DNA of 64,000 nucleotides from Actinoalloteichus hymeniacidonis (GTDB lineage: Bacteria; Actinomycetota; Actinomycetes; Mycobacteriales; Pseudonocardiaceae): contig NZ_JACHIS010000001.1 of the NCBI RefSeq assembly GCF_014203365.1, positions 3,782,001-3,846,000 of the forward strand, read 5' to 3'. The position numbers and the translations under genes are program-made. The notes below the pieces were generated by a model. The model was not told the DNA's origin, made no database searches, and worked only from the letters and a program-made list of their open reading frames with translations. This document shows positions 31,993-42,681 of this stretch, piece by piece. The first letter of the stretch is position 1, and the number at the start of each line of letters is the position of its first letter.

Positions 31993-32922
31993 ATGCGACT
32001 CGTCTTCGCGGGCACTCCCGAGCCCGCGCTCCCCGCTCTTCGCGCGCTGATCGACTCGCCACGCCACGAGGTGGTGGCCGTGGTGACCCGGCCGGACGCC
32101 CCGGCGGGCCGGGGCAGGCGACTGCTGCGCTCGCCGGTCGGCATGCTCGCCGACGAACACGGCATCGAGGTGTTGACCCCGCCCAAGGCCAGCGATCCGG
32201 ACTTCCTGGCGCGACTGACCGACATCGCCCCGGACTGCGCGCCGGTGGTCGCCTACGGCGCGCTGCTGCCCAAGGTCGCCAGGGATATCCCCACCCACGG
32301 TTGGGTCAACCTGCACTTCTCGCTGTTGCCCGCCTGGCGGGGCGCGGCGCCCGTGCAGGCGTCGATCAGGGCGGGCGACGAGATCACCGGGGCGAGCACG
32401 TTTCGGATCGTCAGGGAACTGGACGCCGGGCCGGTCTTCGGCGTGGTGACCGAGCGGGTCGACCGCCGAGACACCGCAGGCGACCTGTTGGGCAGGCTCG
32501 CCGAGTCCGGCGCCGCGCTGCTGGCCGCCACGCTGGACGGGATCGAGGACGGCACGGTGACCGCCGCCGAGCAGCCTGCGGCGGATGTCAGCTACGCCGC
32601 CAAGCTCACGGTGGAGGACGCCCGACTCGACTTCACGCTGCCCGCGACGGCCGTCGATCGCACGGCCAGGGCGCTGACCCCGGAACCGGGCCCCTGGGCG
32701 ATGTTCCGAGGCGAGCGACTCAAGCTCGGCCCGGTACTGCCGGTCGTCATCGACGAACCGCTGCCGCCGGGGCGCATCCTGGTGGAACGCAAGCGGGTAC
32801 TCGTCGGGACGGCGACGGACCCGGTCGTACTGGGCGAGGTGCAGGCCCAGGGCAAGCGCAGGATGGCGGCGACCGATTGGGCGCGCGGCGTGCGCATGGA
32901 GCAGGACGAGGAGCTGGGATGA
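31993..32922 (+). CDS. fmt: Methionyl-tRNA formyltransferase
   Basis: 309 residues. Formylates initiator Met-tRNA using 10-formyl-THF. Seen: [20 protein letters not shown] at the N-terminus, the catalytic-site block [29 protein letters not shown] (Asn and His), and a C-terminal tRNA-binding domain. Start ATG at 31993. Its stop overlaps the rsmB ATG (ATGA). Confidence 0.96.
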   Translation: MRLVFAGTPEPALPALRALIDSPRHEVVAVVTRPDAPAGRGRRLLRSPVGMLADEHGIEVLTPPKASDPDFLARLTDIAPDCAPVVAYGALLPKVARDIPTHGWVNLHFSLLPAWRGAAPVQASIRAGDEITGASTFRIVRELDAGPVFGVVTERVDRRDTAGDLLGRLAESGAALLAATLDGIEDGTVTAAEQPAADVSYAAKLTVEDARLDFTLPATAVDRTARALTPEPGPWAMFRGERLKLGPVLPVVIDEPLPPGRILVERKRVLVGTATDPVVLGEVQAQGKRRMAATDWARGVRMEQDEELG

Positions 32923-34352
32923 GCCCGCAACCCGCAAGGAGGGACCGCCGAGGCGGCCCGTCCGGCCCGCCGCGTGGTCGAGGCGGCCCGCGCAGGCCCC
33001 CGGCGCAGGACCCGGCCAGAGAGGCCGCGCTGGACACCCTCGGCGCGGTGCGGGAGAAGGACGCCTACGCCAACCTGGTCCTCCCCCGGTTGCTTCGGGA
33101 CCGACGGATCGGCACCCGCGACGCGGCCCTGGCGACCGAGCTGGCCTACGGTGCCAGCCGGACGCTCGGTCTGCTGGACGCGGTCCTCGGCGAGTGCAGC
33201 GAGCGGCCCCTGACCGAGATCGACGGCGTCGTGCTGGACGGCCTGCGGCTGGGCGTCTATCAACTGCTGCGAACCCGGATCCCCCCGCACGCGGCCGTCT
33301 CGGCCAGTGTGGAGCTGGTCCGGAGCCGGGCAGGCACCGGGGCGGCGGGGTTCGCCAACGCGGTGCTGCGCCGAGCCACCGAACGCGACGAGGACGGGTG
33401 GGTGGAGTTCCTCGCGCCGGACTCGGCCGAGGACCCGCTCGGCTACCTGGCGCTGCGGCATCCCCACCCGCGTTGGGTGGCCGAGGCGTTCGCCGCGACC
33501 CTGGCCGAGGCGGGGGCCGAGGACGAGCTGGCCGAGCTGCTGGCGGCCGACGACGCGCGTCCCGCCGTTCATCTGGTGGCCCGGCCCGGTGAGATCAGCT
33601 CGGCCGAGCTCGCGGCGATCACCGGCGGCGACGAGGCGCCCTACTCGCCCTACGGTGTGCGGTTGGAGGCGGGGGCGGGTGATCCCGCCGATCTGGAGCC
33701 GGTCCGCGAGCGACTCGCGGCGGTGCAGGACGAGGGCAGCCAGCTGGCGGCGCTGGCGTTGACCCGGCCGCAGATCGAGGGTTCCGATCTTCGCTGGCTG
33801 GATCTGTGCGCGGGCCCGGGTGGCAAGGCCTCGTTGCTGGGCGCGCTGGTCGGTCTCGACGGCGGCACCCTGGACGCCGTGGAACCCGCCACGCATCGGG
33901 CCGACCTGATCCGCTCGGTGGTCAAGGATCTCCCGGTCCGGGTGCATATCGCCGATGGACGCCGGAGCGGGCTGCCCTCGGCGGCCTTCGATCGGGTGCT
34001 GGTCGACGCGCCGTGCACCGGGCTCGGGGCGCTGCGCCGCAGGCCGGAGGCCCGGTGGCGACGGCAGCCCTCGGATGTCGCGCCGCTGACCACCTTGCAG
34101 ACCGAGTTGCTCGGCACGGCGCTCGATCTGGTGCGGCCGGGCGGAGTGGTGGCCTACGTCGTGTGTTCCCCACACCTGGCCGAGACGGTCGAGGTGGCGA
34201 CGGCGGCGGCGGCTCGACCCGGCGTCACCCAACTCGACGCCAGGCCCTTCTTCCCCGACGTACCCGGGCTGGGCGAGGGGCCGGGTGTGCAGCTGTGGCC
34301 GCATCGACACGGCACGGACGCCATGTTCTGCGCGTTGTTCCGTCGCGACTGA
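32919..34352 (+). CDS. rsmB: 16S rRNA m5C967 methyltransferase RsmB (Fmu/Sun)
   Basis: 477 residues. An N-terminal Arg/Gly/Pro-rich tail of about 30 residues ([15 protein letters not shown]), a NusB-like RNA-binding domain ([27 protein letters not shown] through GFANAVLRR), then the SAM-dependent catalytic domain with [17 protein letters not shown] and the catalytic [23 protein letters not shown] (Cys in PCTG) and [11 protein letters not shown]. The start overlaps the fmt stop. The RGG-like tail may add RNA affinity (inference). Confidence 0.94.
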   Translation: MSPQPARRDRRGGPSGPPRGRGGPRRPPAQDPAREAALDTLGAVREKDAYANLVLPRLLRDRRIGTRDAALATELAYGASRTLGLLDAVLGECSERPLTEIDGVVLDGLRLGVYQLLRTRIPPHAAVSASVELVRSRAGTGAAGFANAVLRRATERDEDGWVEFLAPDSAEDPLGYLALRHPHPRWVAEAFAATLAEAGAEDELAELLAADDARPAVHLVARPGEISSAELAAITGGDEAPYSPYGVRLEAGAGDPADLEPVRERLAAVQDEGSQLAALALTRPQIEGSDLRWLDLCAGPGGKASLLGALVGLDGGTLDAVEPATHRADLIRSVVKDLPVRVHIADGRRSGLPSAAFDRVLVDAPCTGLGALRRRPEARWRRQPSDVAPLTTLQTELLGTALDLVRPGGVVAYVVCSPHLAETVEVATAAAARPGVTQLDARPFFPDVPGLGEGPGVQLWPHRHGTDAMFCALFRRD

Positions 34353-34425
34353 TTCGGCCGGTCCGGGTTGAGCGGTCCCGTTGCGGCCGTCCCACCCGGC
34401 GCGACGGATCGGCACGCGGCCGGGG

Positions 34426-36618
34426 TCAGACCAGGTCGAGTGGGTCGATGTGCACCCGGATGGGTTCGGCCTCCCGGCGGGCGGTCCGCACGGCGATGGC
34501 CTCGGCCACGGCGGCCGACAGCGCCCTGCCCTGACTCAGCGGCGCCCGCACCAGCAGTCGTTCCCGGGCCTGCGGCTCCGATCGGGCACCCGATCCGGGC
34601 TGCGCAGCGGCGCCTGACGGCAGCGGGACGGGTCCGAGCAGCTCGGCGCCCTCGGGCAGTCGGAGTAGTTCCCGGATCTGTTCGATCGCGGCGGGAACGG
34701 CATCCAGGGCTGCCATTCGGGCCACGGGCGGGAAGCCGAGCTCCCGTCTGCCCGCGAGTTCGACGACGGCGTGGCGGACCGGGTCCCACCACACCAGGGC
34801 CTGCACCGGATTGAGCGAGGACTCGGCCATCACCACGACCCGACCGCCCTGTTCGGCGGGCCGGACCATCGCCGCCGCCGAGAGCCAGCGTCGCAACGCC
34901 TCCTCCTCGGCACGCAGGTCCGGACGGCCGAGCAGGGCCCAGCCGTCCAGCAGCAGGGCGGCTCCGTAGCCCGTCGGGGCCAGTGGTTCCGCGCCGGGAG
35001 TGCACACCACCAGTGCGGGACCGGCCGGGATCTCGTCGAGGACCTCCGAACCTCCCGAGGTGCGCACCACCACCCCGGGGAAGGCCCGGCCCAGCTCCTC
35101 GGCGGTCCGTCCTGCGCCGACCACCACCGCACGCAGTCGACGCGATCCACAGTCCGGACAGCGGAAGCCCGCCTCGGTCGCGCCACACCAACGGCAGGCG
35201 GCAGGCCGGGGCACCCGATCGTCGGAGCCGGGCAGCGCCAGCGGTCCCGCGCATCGACGACAGCGGGCCCGTGATCGGCACTGGCCGCAGGCCAACGTCG
35301 GAACGTAGCCCCGCCGCGGCACCTGGACCAGCACCGGAGCCTCGGCCGCCAACGCCGCCCTGGCGGCCTCGAAGGCGATGCCCGGCAGCCGGGCGCTGCG
35401 GGCCGCCGGGTCGCGTGCCTCCTGCTCCGCGCTGGCTCCGACCGCGACCACCCTCGGCGCCGCCGCGCGGACCACGCTCCGCTCGGCGATCACCTCCTGC
35501 GCCCACCGGGTCTCGACCAGTAGTTGTGCCTCGGCCGTGCGAGGGAATCCCGCGATGATCAGGCCCGCCCCGGTGAGGTGCGAGCGCAGCATCAACACCT
35601 CGCGGGTATGCGGGTAGGGCGCGTGCGGATCGGAGTGCACGTCGTCGCCGTCGTCCCAGACCACCAGCAGACCGGGGCGTTCGACGGGGGCGAAGGCCGC
35701 CGAGCGGGTGCCGACGACGATCCGGGCCGTTCCGCGCCGGATGGCCAGCCACCGGCGGTAACGCTTGGCCGGTCCGAGCCCGGCCGACAGCGCCACGACC
35801 TGCTCCGCCTCGCACAACCGGGTGCACGCGGCGGCGACCCTGGCCACATCGCGTTGGTCGGGCAGCACGATGACGACGCCGCGCCCGGTGGCCGCGACGC
35901 TCGCCGCCGCCTCGGCGAGACGGGCGGGCCAGTCCTCGCCGGGCAACGGCTGCCAGACCGCGCGAGCGGCCTTCCCGGCATGCAGGGCCGCGAGGAGTCG
36001 ATCACCGTGCTGGTAGCGGCGCCAACCGCCGGGGTCCGGGGCCTCGGTCTGGATGGTCTGGGGCTGGTCGGCCTGGGTCTGGGTGGCCTCGGTCTGGGTC
36101 TGGGTGGCCTCGGGATGCCGCTCCGGCGCGGCGGGCGACGGCTCTTCGAGTGACGGAACCGCGCCGGCTGCGATGGCCTGCTCGGCTCGCTCCCGTTCGG
36201 GCGGGCTCGGCTCGGCGGCCCGCGCCGCCTCCTTCTCCACGGCGGCATGTCGGGGTGGGATGGCCAGCCGCAGGACGTCCATCAGCGTCCCGGCGTAGCG
36301 GTCCGCGACCGCCCTGGCCAGTTGCGCCACCTCCGGGCTCAACACCGGCTCTGGGGAGACGACCTTGTCGATCCACTGCAGGGTGCCGTCGAAATCGGTC
36401 TCCGCCACCCGCTCGAGTAGGAAACCATCGACCAGTCGACCGGCGAACCGCAGGCGGACCCGGACACCCGGTTGCGCCTGTTCGTCGAGGTGGGCGGGCA
36501 CCCGGTAGTCGAAGACACGGTCGAGGTGGGCGGGCGAGACGTTCACACAGACCCGTGCGACCGACGCGACCGACGCCTGCTGCCATTCCCCGCGTCGGGG
36601 GGTCGTCGACCGTGCCAT
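34426..36618 (-). CDS. priA: PriA-like primosomal protein N', helicase motifs degenerate
   Basis: About 730 residues. The N-terminal DNA-binding domain (VARVCVNVSPAHLDRVFDYRVP, GVRVRLRFAGRLVDGFLL) and four Cys pairs (residues about 444-490) match PriA. The Walker A Gly-Lys-Thr is replaced by PLPGEDWPARL at about 223-234 and DEAH by WDDGDD at about 321-326, so ATP-driven helicase activity is unlikely. This is the known actinobacterial 'probable PriA' form. A Thr/Gln-rich repeat lies at residues about 170-197. ATG 36618 is preferred; an in-frame GTG lies eight codons earlier. Convergent with rsmB. Confidence 0.9.
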   Translation of the reverse strand: MARSTTPRRGEWQQASVASVARVCVNVSPAHLDRVFDYRVPAHLDEQAQPGVRVRLRFAGRLVDGFLLERVAETDFDGTLQWIDKVVSPEPVLSPEVAQLARAVADRYAGTLMDVLRLAIPPRHAAVEKEAARAAEPSPPERERAEQAIAAGAVPSLEEPSPAAPERHPEATQTQTEATQTQADQPQTIQTEAPDPGGWRRYQHGDRLLAALHAGKAARAVWQPLPGEDWPARLAEAAASVAATGRGVVIVLPDQRDVARVAAACTRLCEAEQVVALSAGLGPAKRYRRWLAIRRGTARIVVGTRSAAFAPVERPGLLVVWDDGDDVHSDPHAPYPHTREVLMLRSHLTGAGLIIAGFPRTAEAQLLVETRWAQEVIAERSVVRAAAPRVVAVGASAEQEARDPAARSARLPGIAFEAARAALAAEAPVLVQVPRRGYVPTLACGQCRSRARCRRCAGPLALPGSDDRVPRPAACRWCGATEAGFRCPDCGSRRLRAVVVGAGRTAEELGRAFPGVVVRTSGGSEVLDEIPAGPALVVCTPGAEPLAPTGYGAALLLDGWALLGRPDLRAEEEALRRWLSAAAMVRPAEQGGRVVVMAESSLNPVQALVWWDPVRHAVVELAGRRELGFPPVARMAALDAVPAAIEQIRELLRLPEGAELLGPVPLPSGAAAQPGSGARSEPQARERLLVRAPLSQGRALSAAVAEAIAVRTARREAEPIRVHIDPLDLV

Positions 36619-36723
36619 GTGGATGGGTCTACCAGACGCCACGGACGGTGCTCGCCTGCCCCGGGTCGATCAGCTGCGATCCGATTCGATGCGGCGCAGA
36701 CCGAGTTCTCGACCGCGCCGGTC

Positions 36724-37500
36724 TCAGGCGACGCCGGGTCGCCGATATACCCGATAGCGGGCCGTTCTCGCCTGCCGCAACGGCAGATCGGGGTCCACAC
36801 CCGCATCGGCCATGACGTCTTCAACCAGCTGGGCCAGCGGACCGAGATCGCTGCCGCCCGCCCAACCGTCCGGGTCCTGCGCGGCGGCCGCCATCGCCGC
36901 CCTCGGGGTGTGCTCGACCGCGTAGTCGACGACGATGTCGCCCGCTCTGACCAGGCCACGACAGGCGACCTGGTCGACCTGGTCGGGGTTGGTCTCCAAT
37001 CCGTTGCCCGCCTCGGCGGGTGGCACTCCCCGCTGTTCGGCTCGGCGGCGTAGTTCGGCGAGGAGGTCGTCGATCAGGTTGGGCGCGCGACCGCCACCGA
37101 CATCCAGGCACAGCGCCCCCGCCGGGCGCAGGACGCGGGTGGCCTCGGCGACCGCCGCCCGCCAGTCCCTGGCCCGGTGCAACGCCCTGGAGATGTGCAC
37201 ACCTGCGAGTGCGCCGCTGCGGAAGGGCAGCTCGTCGGCGGCCGCCAGCACGAACGGCACGTCCGGGCACTGCGGGCCTCGCCGGTCGGTGACGTCGGTG
37301 GCCATCAGCCCGACGCCTCTGGCCGCGAGTTCGGCGGCGACCGAACCAGGGCCGGTACCCACGTCGAGTACCGGCCCCTCCCCCCGCCAGGTCGCCGCCG
37401 CAGCCCCGAAGAACTCGTCGGCCGCCTCGGACGGCAGTTCCGTGCGTCGATCGGGCAACGGAATCGGACCATCGTCCGGAATCACGCGAACCGCTCTCAT
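36724..37500 (-). CDS. Class I SAM-dependent methyltransferase
   Basis: 258 residues. Motif I VLDVGTGPGSVAAELAARG (residues about 44-62), then GVGLMATDVTD, FVLAAADELPFRSGALAGVHISRALHRARDW and ATRVLRPAGALCLDVGGG are the UbiE/Methyltransf_11 pattern. The substrate cannot be told. The first in-frame ATG with sense is at 37500. There is no ribosome site, but TAATCT lies exactly seven bases upstream, so translation is probably leaderless. It sits between priA and the ferredoxin/P450 pair; a functional link to them is possible but unproven. Confidence 0.8.
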   Translation of the reverse strand: MRAVRVIPDDGPIPLPDRRTELPSEAADEFFGAAAATWRGEGPVLDVGTGPGSVAAELAARGVGLMATDVTDRRGPQCPDVPFVLAAADELPFRSGALAGVHISRALHRARDWRAAVAEATRVLRPAGALCLDVGGGRAPNLIDDLLAELRRRAEQRGVPPAEAGNGLETNPDQVDQVACRGLVRAGDIVVDYAVEHTPRAAMAAAAQDPDGWAGGSDLGPLAQLVEDVMADAGVDPDLPLRQARTARYRVYRRPGVA

Positions 37501-37507
37501 CCGTGCA

Positions 37508-37513
37508 AGATTA
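37508..37513 (-). promoter_or_regulatory. -10 TAATCT for a leaderless methyltransferase mRNA
   Basis: Lower-strand TAATCT, then TGCACGG and the ATG at 37500. The spacing puts transcription start on the start codon. No clear -35. Confidence 0.5.
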
Positions 37514-37591
37514 GGCCGGCCAGCGGGCCACGACACGCCTGCGGAAGTTCCCGGTCGGCCAATGTGGACGATCGCCCGAGGCGAGATCGGT

Positions 37592-37789
37592 TCAGTCGGA
37601 TCGCAGGCGGATCGCCTCGGCGGGACACAGTTCCGCCGCCTCGCGAACCTCGTCGTGCGCCGAGGCGGCCGGGTCGGCCACCAGCAGCACGACCCGCCCG
37701 TCGTGTTCGTCCTGATCGAACATCTCGGGTGCGGTCAGGGCGCACATCCCCGCACCGACACAGCGTTGCCTGTCTACTTCGACCCGCAT
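37592..37789 (-). CDS. Small 3Fe-4S ferredoxin, P450 partner
   Basis: 65 residues: MRVEVDRQRCVGAGMC, then LCPAEAIRL near the end. Cysteines at about 10, 16 and 55 (C-x5-C ... C-P) fit the 3Fe-4S ferredoxins that pass electrons to actinobacterial P450s; the middle Cys of a 4Fe-4S motif is replaced by Ala/Gly. It lies nine bases downstream of the P450 gene, so the two are almost certainly cotranscribed. The ATG at 37789 has GAGGT nearby. Confidence 0.9.
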   Translation of the reverse strand: MRVEVDRQRCVGAGMCALTAPEMFDQDEHDGRVVLLVADPAASAHDEVREAAELCPAEAIRLRSD

Positions 37790-37798
37790 CTCGACCTC

Positions 37799-39001
37799 CT
37801 ACCAGGCCACCGGCAGGCTGTGCACGCCGTAGATCGCCTTATCCGTGGTCAGGACCACCTCGTGCGGTTCCACCGCCAGACGCAGGTCCGGGAACTCCCG
37901 GATCAGGGTGGCGAATCCGACGCGCATCTCGGTCCGAGCCAGCTGTTGGCCGAGGCACTGATGCACCCCGTGGCCGAAGGAGAGATGGCGGGCGGATCCC
38001 CTGGTGACGTCCAGCCGGTCGGGATCGGGGAATCGTTCGGGGTCCCGATTGGCCGCAGGCAGCGAGAGGATCAGGTTCTGTCCCTCCTCGATGGTCACGC
38101 CCGCCAACTCGACGCGCTCCAGGGCACATCGCGAGGTACCGAACTGAATGATCGACAGGTAGCGGAGCAGTTCCTCGACCGCGCCGTCGATGAGGGTCGG
38201 GTCCGCACGCAGCGCAGCCAGTTGTTCGGGATGCCGGAGAAGCGCGAAGGTACCGAGTCCCAACATGTTGGCCGTGGTCTCGTGCCCGGCGACCAGGAGC
38301 AGCAAGCCGATCGACACCAGTTCGCGGTCGGACAGCGCGGTGTCGGTGATCAACCCGCCCAGGATGTCGTCGGTGGGTTCGGTCCGCTTGGCCGTGACCA
38401 GCTCCCCCAGAAAGGCATGGAACGTCGCCATGTTGACGCCGAATTGTTCGGGCGTCTGGTCCAGCCGCAGGAGCGCGGCAGTGGTCTCCTGGAACACCGC
38501 CCGGTCGGCATAGGGCACGCCGAGCAGCTCGCAGATCACCAGGGACGGAATCGGCAGCGCGAAGGAGGACACCAGGTCGGCGGGCGGCCCTTGGGCGCGC
38601 ATCGCCGCTGCGTGGGCTTCGACGATCTCGACGATTCTCGGTTCCAACGCTCGCATCCGACGCACGGTGAACTGGGCGATCAGCTCGCTTCGATACCGGG
38701 TGTGGTCGGGCGGATCCATCCGGATGAACATCCCCGGTTCGGCGGGTGGCTGCGGCTGTACACCCAGCGGGTGTTCGAACGGCAGGCGTCGGAGTTCCTG
38801 CCGCGCGCTGAACCTCGGATCGGCCATGACCGTCCGGATCGCCTGGTAGTCGGTGACCAGCCAGCCCTGGTGTCCGTCCGGGTACGCCAGCGGGTGAATG
38901 CCCCGGTCCGCCCGCAGCCGTAACAGTTCGGCGGGCGGGTCGAAGGGATTGTCGCGTGTGGTGGGCAACGTGATCGCACCGGAGCGGTCTGCAGTCGTCA
39001 T
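37799..39001 (-). CDS. Cytochrome P450, CYP105-like
   Basis: 400 residues from ATG 39001 (GAGAGG upstream). An NADH/ferredoxin-dependent monooxygenase. Oxygen-binding I-helix LLLVAGHETTANM (AGHETT about 238-243), E-x-x-R at about 277-280, and the heme loop SFGHGVHQCLGQQLAR with the ligand Cys at about 349. The MDPPDHTRYR and FTVRRMRALEPRI segments look like CYP105, a family that degrades xenobiotics and tailors polyketides. The substrate is unknown. Divergent from a GbsR/MarR regulator, with an AAGTTCA-N9-TGAACTT operator between. Confidence 0.93.
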   Translation of the reverse strand: MTTADRSGAITLPTTRDNPFDPPAELLRLRADRGIHPLAYPDGHQGWLVTDYQAIRTVMADPRFSARQELRRLPFEHPLGVQPQPPAEPGMFIRMDPPDHTRYRSELIAQFTVRRMRALEPRIVEIVEAHAAAMRAQGPPADLVSSFALPIPSLVICELLGVPYADRAVFQETTAALLRLDQTPEQFGVNMATFHAFLGELVTAKRTEPTDDILGGLITDTALSDRELVSIGLLLLVAGHETTANMLGLGTFALLRHPEQLAALRADPTLIDGAVEELLRYLSIIQFGTSRCALERVELAGVTIEEGQNLILSLPAANRDPERFPDPDRLDVTRGSARHLSFGHGVHQCLGQQLARTEMRVGFATLIREFPDLRLAVEPHEVVLTTDKAIYGVHSLPVAW

Positions 39002-39100
39002 CGTCGAGCCTCTCGATTGAGCGGAAGACGTTCGATTCCCCACGACGGTTCACGGGGCGGGCCCGCCCGCCCTCGTGATCGCCGATCACCACAGTACGCA

Positions 39101-39123
39101 AAGTTCAAGAATTTCGTGAACTT
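39101..39123. promoter_or_regulatory. 23-bp inverted repeat, probable GbsR/MarR operator
   Basis: AAGTTCA, nine bases, TGAACTT: perfect 7-bp arms in the AT-richer spacer between the P450 gene (start 39001) and the regulator (start 39147). The site is 24 bases before the regulator ATG and 100 before the P450 ATG. Position and symmetry suit autoregulation and control of the P450/ferredoxin genes. Confidence 0.65.
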
Positions 39124-39146
39124 ATTGAAGTAGATAGCATCGGCGG

Positions 39147-39677
39147 ATGAGTCAGGACCAGGCACCCGATTCCGGGTCGCCCACCGCCATCGAGGAACGC
39201 GACCCCGACGAGATCGCGCGGTTCCTGGAACGGTTCGCGCTGGCGTTCTCCAACACGGGGATACCCAGGATGGCGGCTCGGACCTTCGTCGCGATCATGA
39301 TCTCCGATGAGGGCACGCGCACCGCCGCAGAACTGTCCGCGCAGTTCGGGGTCGGCGCGTCCGCCATCTCCGGCGCCGTCAAATACCTCGAACAGCTGCG
39401 ACTGGTGACCCGGGAACGCGATCCGGGCCAGCGCCGTGATCACTACCGGGTCGACGCCGACGTCTGGGGCACGCTGTTTCGGCGCAGGCTCCAATGGCTG
39501 GAGGATTGGGATCGGGGAGCCCGCGAGGGCGCCGAACTGCTGGGCCGGTCGACACCTGCGGGTCGTCGGCTCAGCGAGATGGTCGAGATGATGGACTTCC
39601 TGGCGGTCGAGCTGCCCGCGATGCTCGGACGTTGGTACGAGCATCGCGACGCCATCCGGGCGGCGGCCGCCGGCTGA
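39147..39677 (+). CDS. GbsR/MarR-family transcriptional regulator
   Basis: 176 residues. A winged helix in the middle: RTAAELSAQFGVGASAISGAVKYLEQLRLVTRERDPGQRRDHYRV (residues about 57-101), with N- and C-terminal helices for dimerisation (IARFLERFALAFSNTGIPRMAARTFVAIMIS; RLSEMVEMMDFLAVELPAML). It probably senses a small molecule and represses the divergent P450/ferredoxin pair through the palindrome at 39101. The ATG at 39147 has no strong ribosome site; TAGATA ten bases upstream may be the -10, giving a very short leader. Confidence 0.88.
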   Translation: MSQDQAPDSGSPTAIEERDPDEIARFLERFALAFSNTGIPRMAARTFVAIMISDEGTRTAAELSAQFGVGASAISGAVKYLEQLRLVTRERDPGQRRDHYRVDADVWGTLFRRRLQWLEDWDRGAREGAELLGRSTPAGRRLSEMVEMMDFLAVELPAMLGRWYEHRDAIRAAAAG

Positions 39678-39848
39678 AGGGCGGCTCGTTCGGCTTCGGC
39701 CCTGCTGGACCCTGCCGGTGGTGGGCACGGCAGATCAGCGTGGGCTCGCCCGGCGCACCACCCGGGCCGTTCTCCGCAGAACGACCGACGGCCGCCGTCA
39801 TCGCGAGGACGACAGCGACCGCCGGTCGTGGTCGATCGATGATCGGGG

Positions 39849-41051
<1,203 letters not shown>

Positions 41052-41143
41052 GTGATTCTCCATCCGCTTCCGGCCCCGGTCTGGCTAGTCATACCGGTGC
41101 TTCAAGTTGATGACCAGCGTATCCACCGGTGCCCACCACGCCC

Positions 41144-42394
41144 TCAAGCGTGAAGCAGGGGGAAAACCCCGTCCCACACCATGGACGCGAGCTCCGATTT
41201 CGCCCGCCTCGGCAGCGTTTGCTCGCGACCATCGGCGTACAGCAGCCAGCCCTCGTTGTCCTCGGTCTCGAAGGCCCGTCCCTCGCCGACCTCGTTGAGC
41301 ACCAGGAGATCGCACCCCTTGCGCTGCAACTTGTGCCTGCCATGGTGCAGCACATCGCCCGCGTCGTCCCCGGTTTCGGCGGCAAAACCGACGATCACCG
41401 TGTCCGGAGTCCGTCGAGCGACCAGTTCGGCCAGGATGTCGGGGTTTCGGACCAGTTCGAGGGCTGCCGGATCGCTCGCACCCTTCTTGATCTTGTGCTC
41501 GGCACGCAGGGTCGGCCGGAAGTCCGCCACCGCCGCCGACATGACGACCACCTCGGCGTCGGGAGCCCGCCGCAGCATCTCCGTACGCAGCTCCTCGGCG
41601 CTGCCGACGCGCACGACGTGCACCGCCGCCGGGGTCGGCAGATCGGCGTTGGCCGCCACCAACGTCACCTCGGCGCCGCGCTGCGCGGCGACCCTGGCCA
41701 AGGCGTAGCCCTGCCGCCCCGAGGAACGGTTGCCGAGGAAACGCACCGGGTCCAGGGGCTCGCGAGTGCCGCCTGCCGAGATGAGCACGCGACGACCGTC
41801 GAGGTCGCGCGGCAGTGCCTCGCGCCGGGCCAGCAGCAGCCGGGACAGCTCGACGATCTCGGCCGGATCGGGCAGCCGGCCCCGGCCGGTGTCCGCGCCG
41901 GTCAGCCTGCCGCTGGCCGGCTCGGCGACCACCACGCCACGCTCGCGAAGAGTCGCGACGTTGGCCCTGGTGGCGGGGTGCTCCCACATCTCGGTGTGCA
42001 TGGCGGGCACCAGCAGGACCGGGCACCGCGCGGTCAGCAGGGTGTTGGTCAGCAGATCGTCGGCCAGACCGTTGGCCGCCTTGGCGATCAGGTCGGCCGT
42101 CGCCGGGGCCACCACCACCAGATCGGCGTTCTGCCCGAGCCGCACGTGCGGGACCTCGGGGACGTCGGTGAAGACGTCGGTGCGGACCGGGAGTCCGGAG
42201 AGCGCCTCGAAGGTGGCCGCTCCGACGAACCGCAGCGCCGACGCCGTCGGCACCACCCGCACGCGATGACCGGTCTCGGTGAGTCCGCGCAGGACCTCGC
42301 AGGCCTTGTACGCGGCGATACCGCCGCCCACCCCCAATATCACCGAGGGCGGGTCGGACTCCGTCGCCGGATCAGGGGTCGACGGTGTCGTCAC
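41144..42394 (-). CDS. coaBC: Bifunctional phosphopantothenoylcysteine decarboxylase / phosphopantothenate-cysteine ligase
   Basis: 416 residues. Two steps of coenzyme A synthesis. N-terminal CoaC flavoprotein: [44 protein letters not shown], and the catalytic region [23 protein letters not shown]-terminal Coa[33 protein letters not shown] and KIKKG near residue 315. The GTG start overlaps the rpoZ stop (GTGA). Confidence 0.96.
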   Translation of the reverse strand: MTTPSTPDPATESDPPSVILGVGGGIAAYKACEVLRGLTETGHRVRVVPTASALRFVGAATFEALSGLPVRTDVFTDVPEVPHVRLGQNADLVVVAPATADLIAKAANGLADDLLTNTLLTARCPVLLVPAMHTEMWEHPATRANVATLRERGVVVAEPASGRLTGADTGRGRLPDPAEIVELSRLLLARREALPRDLDGRRVLISAGGTREPLDPVRFLGNRSSGRQGYALARVAAQRGAEVTLVAANADLPTPAAVHVVRVGSAEELRTEMLRRAPDAEVVVMSAAVADFRPTLRAEHKIKKGASDPAALELVRNPDILAELVARRTPDTVIVGFAAETGDDAGDVLHHGRHKLQRKGCDLLVLNEVGEGRAFETEDNEGWLLYADGREQTLPRRAKSELASMVWDGVFPLLHA

Positions 42395-42681
42395 TCGCCC
42401 TCGGTGTGCTCGAGCACGCCCGCGTGGATCTCGCGCAACGAGATCGACAGCGGCTTCTCCCTCGGGCCGGGCTCGACGAGCGGTCCGACGTACTCCAGCA
42501 GGCCCTCGCCGAGCTGGGCGTAGTAGTCGTTGATCTGCCTGGCACGCTTCGCGGCGTAGATCACCAGCGCGTACTTGGAGCTGACCTGCTCGAGCAGGTC
42601 GTCGATGGGCGGGTTGGTGATGCCCTCAAGGGCGGTGCTCGGCGGCGTGCCGAGTCCACCCAGTTCTGCCGGGGTGATCAC
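42391..42681 (-). CDS. rpoZ: RNA polymerase omega subunit
   Basis: 96 residues. Small RNAP subunit that helps beta-prime assembly. [40 protein letters not shown] is the conserved omega core, and the tail [21 protein letters not shown] is typical of actinobacteria. The GTG start overlaps the gmk stop. Conserved gmk-rpoZ-coaBC order. Confidence 0.96.
   Translation of the reverse strand: MITPAELGGLGTPPSTALEGITNPPIDDLLEQVSSKYALVIYAAKRARQINDYYAQLGEGLLEYVGPLVEPGPREKPLSISLREIHAGVLEHTEGE

Noticed and set aside
41064-41143. SAM riboswitch before metK
   Set aside because: Only 80 bases and no SAM-I/II/IV core; a simple promoter explains it.
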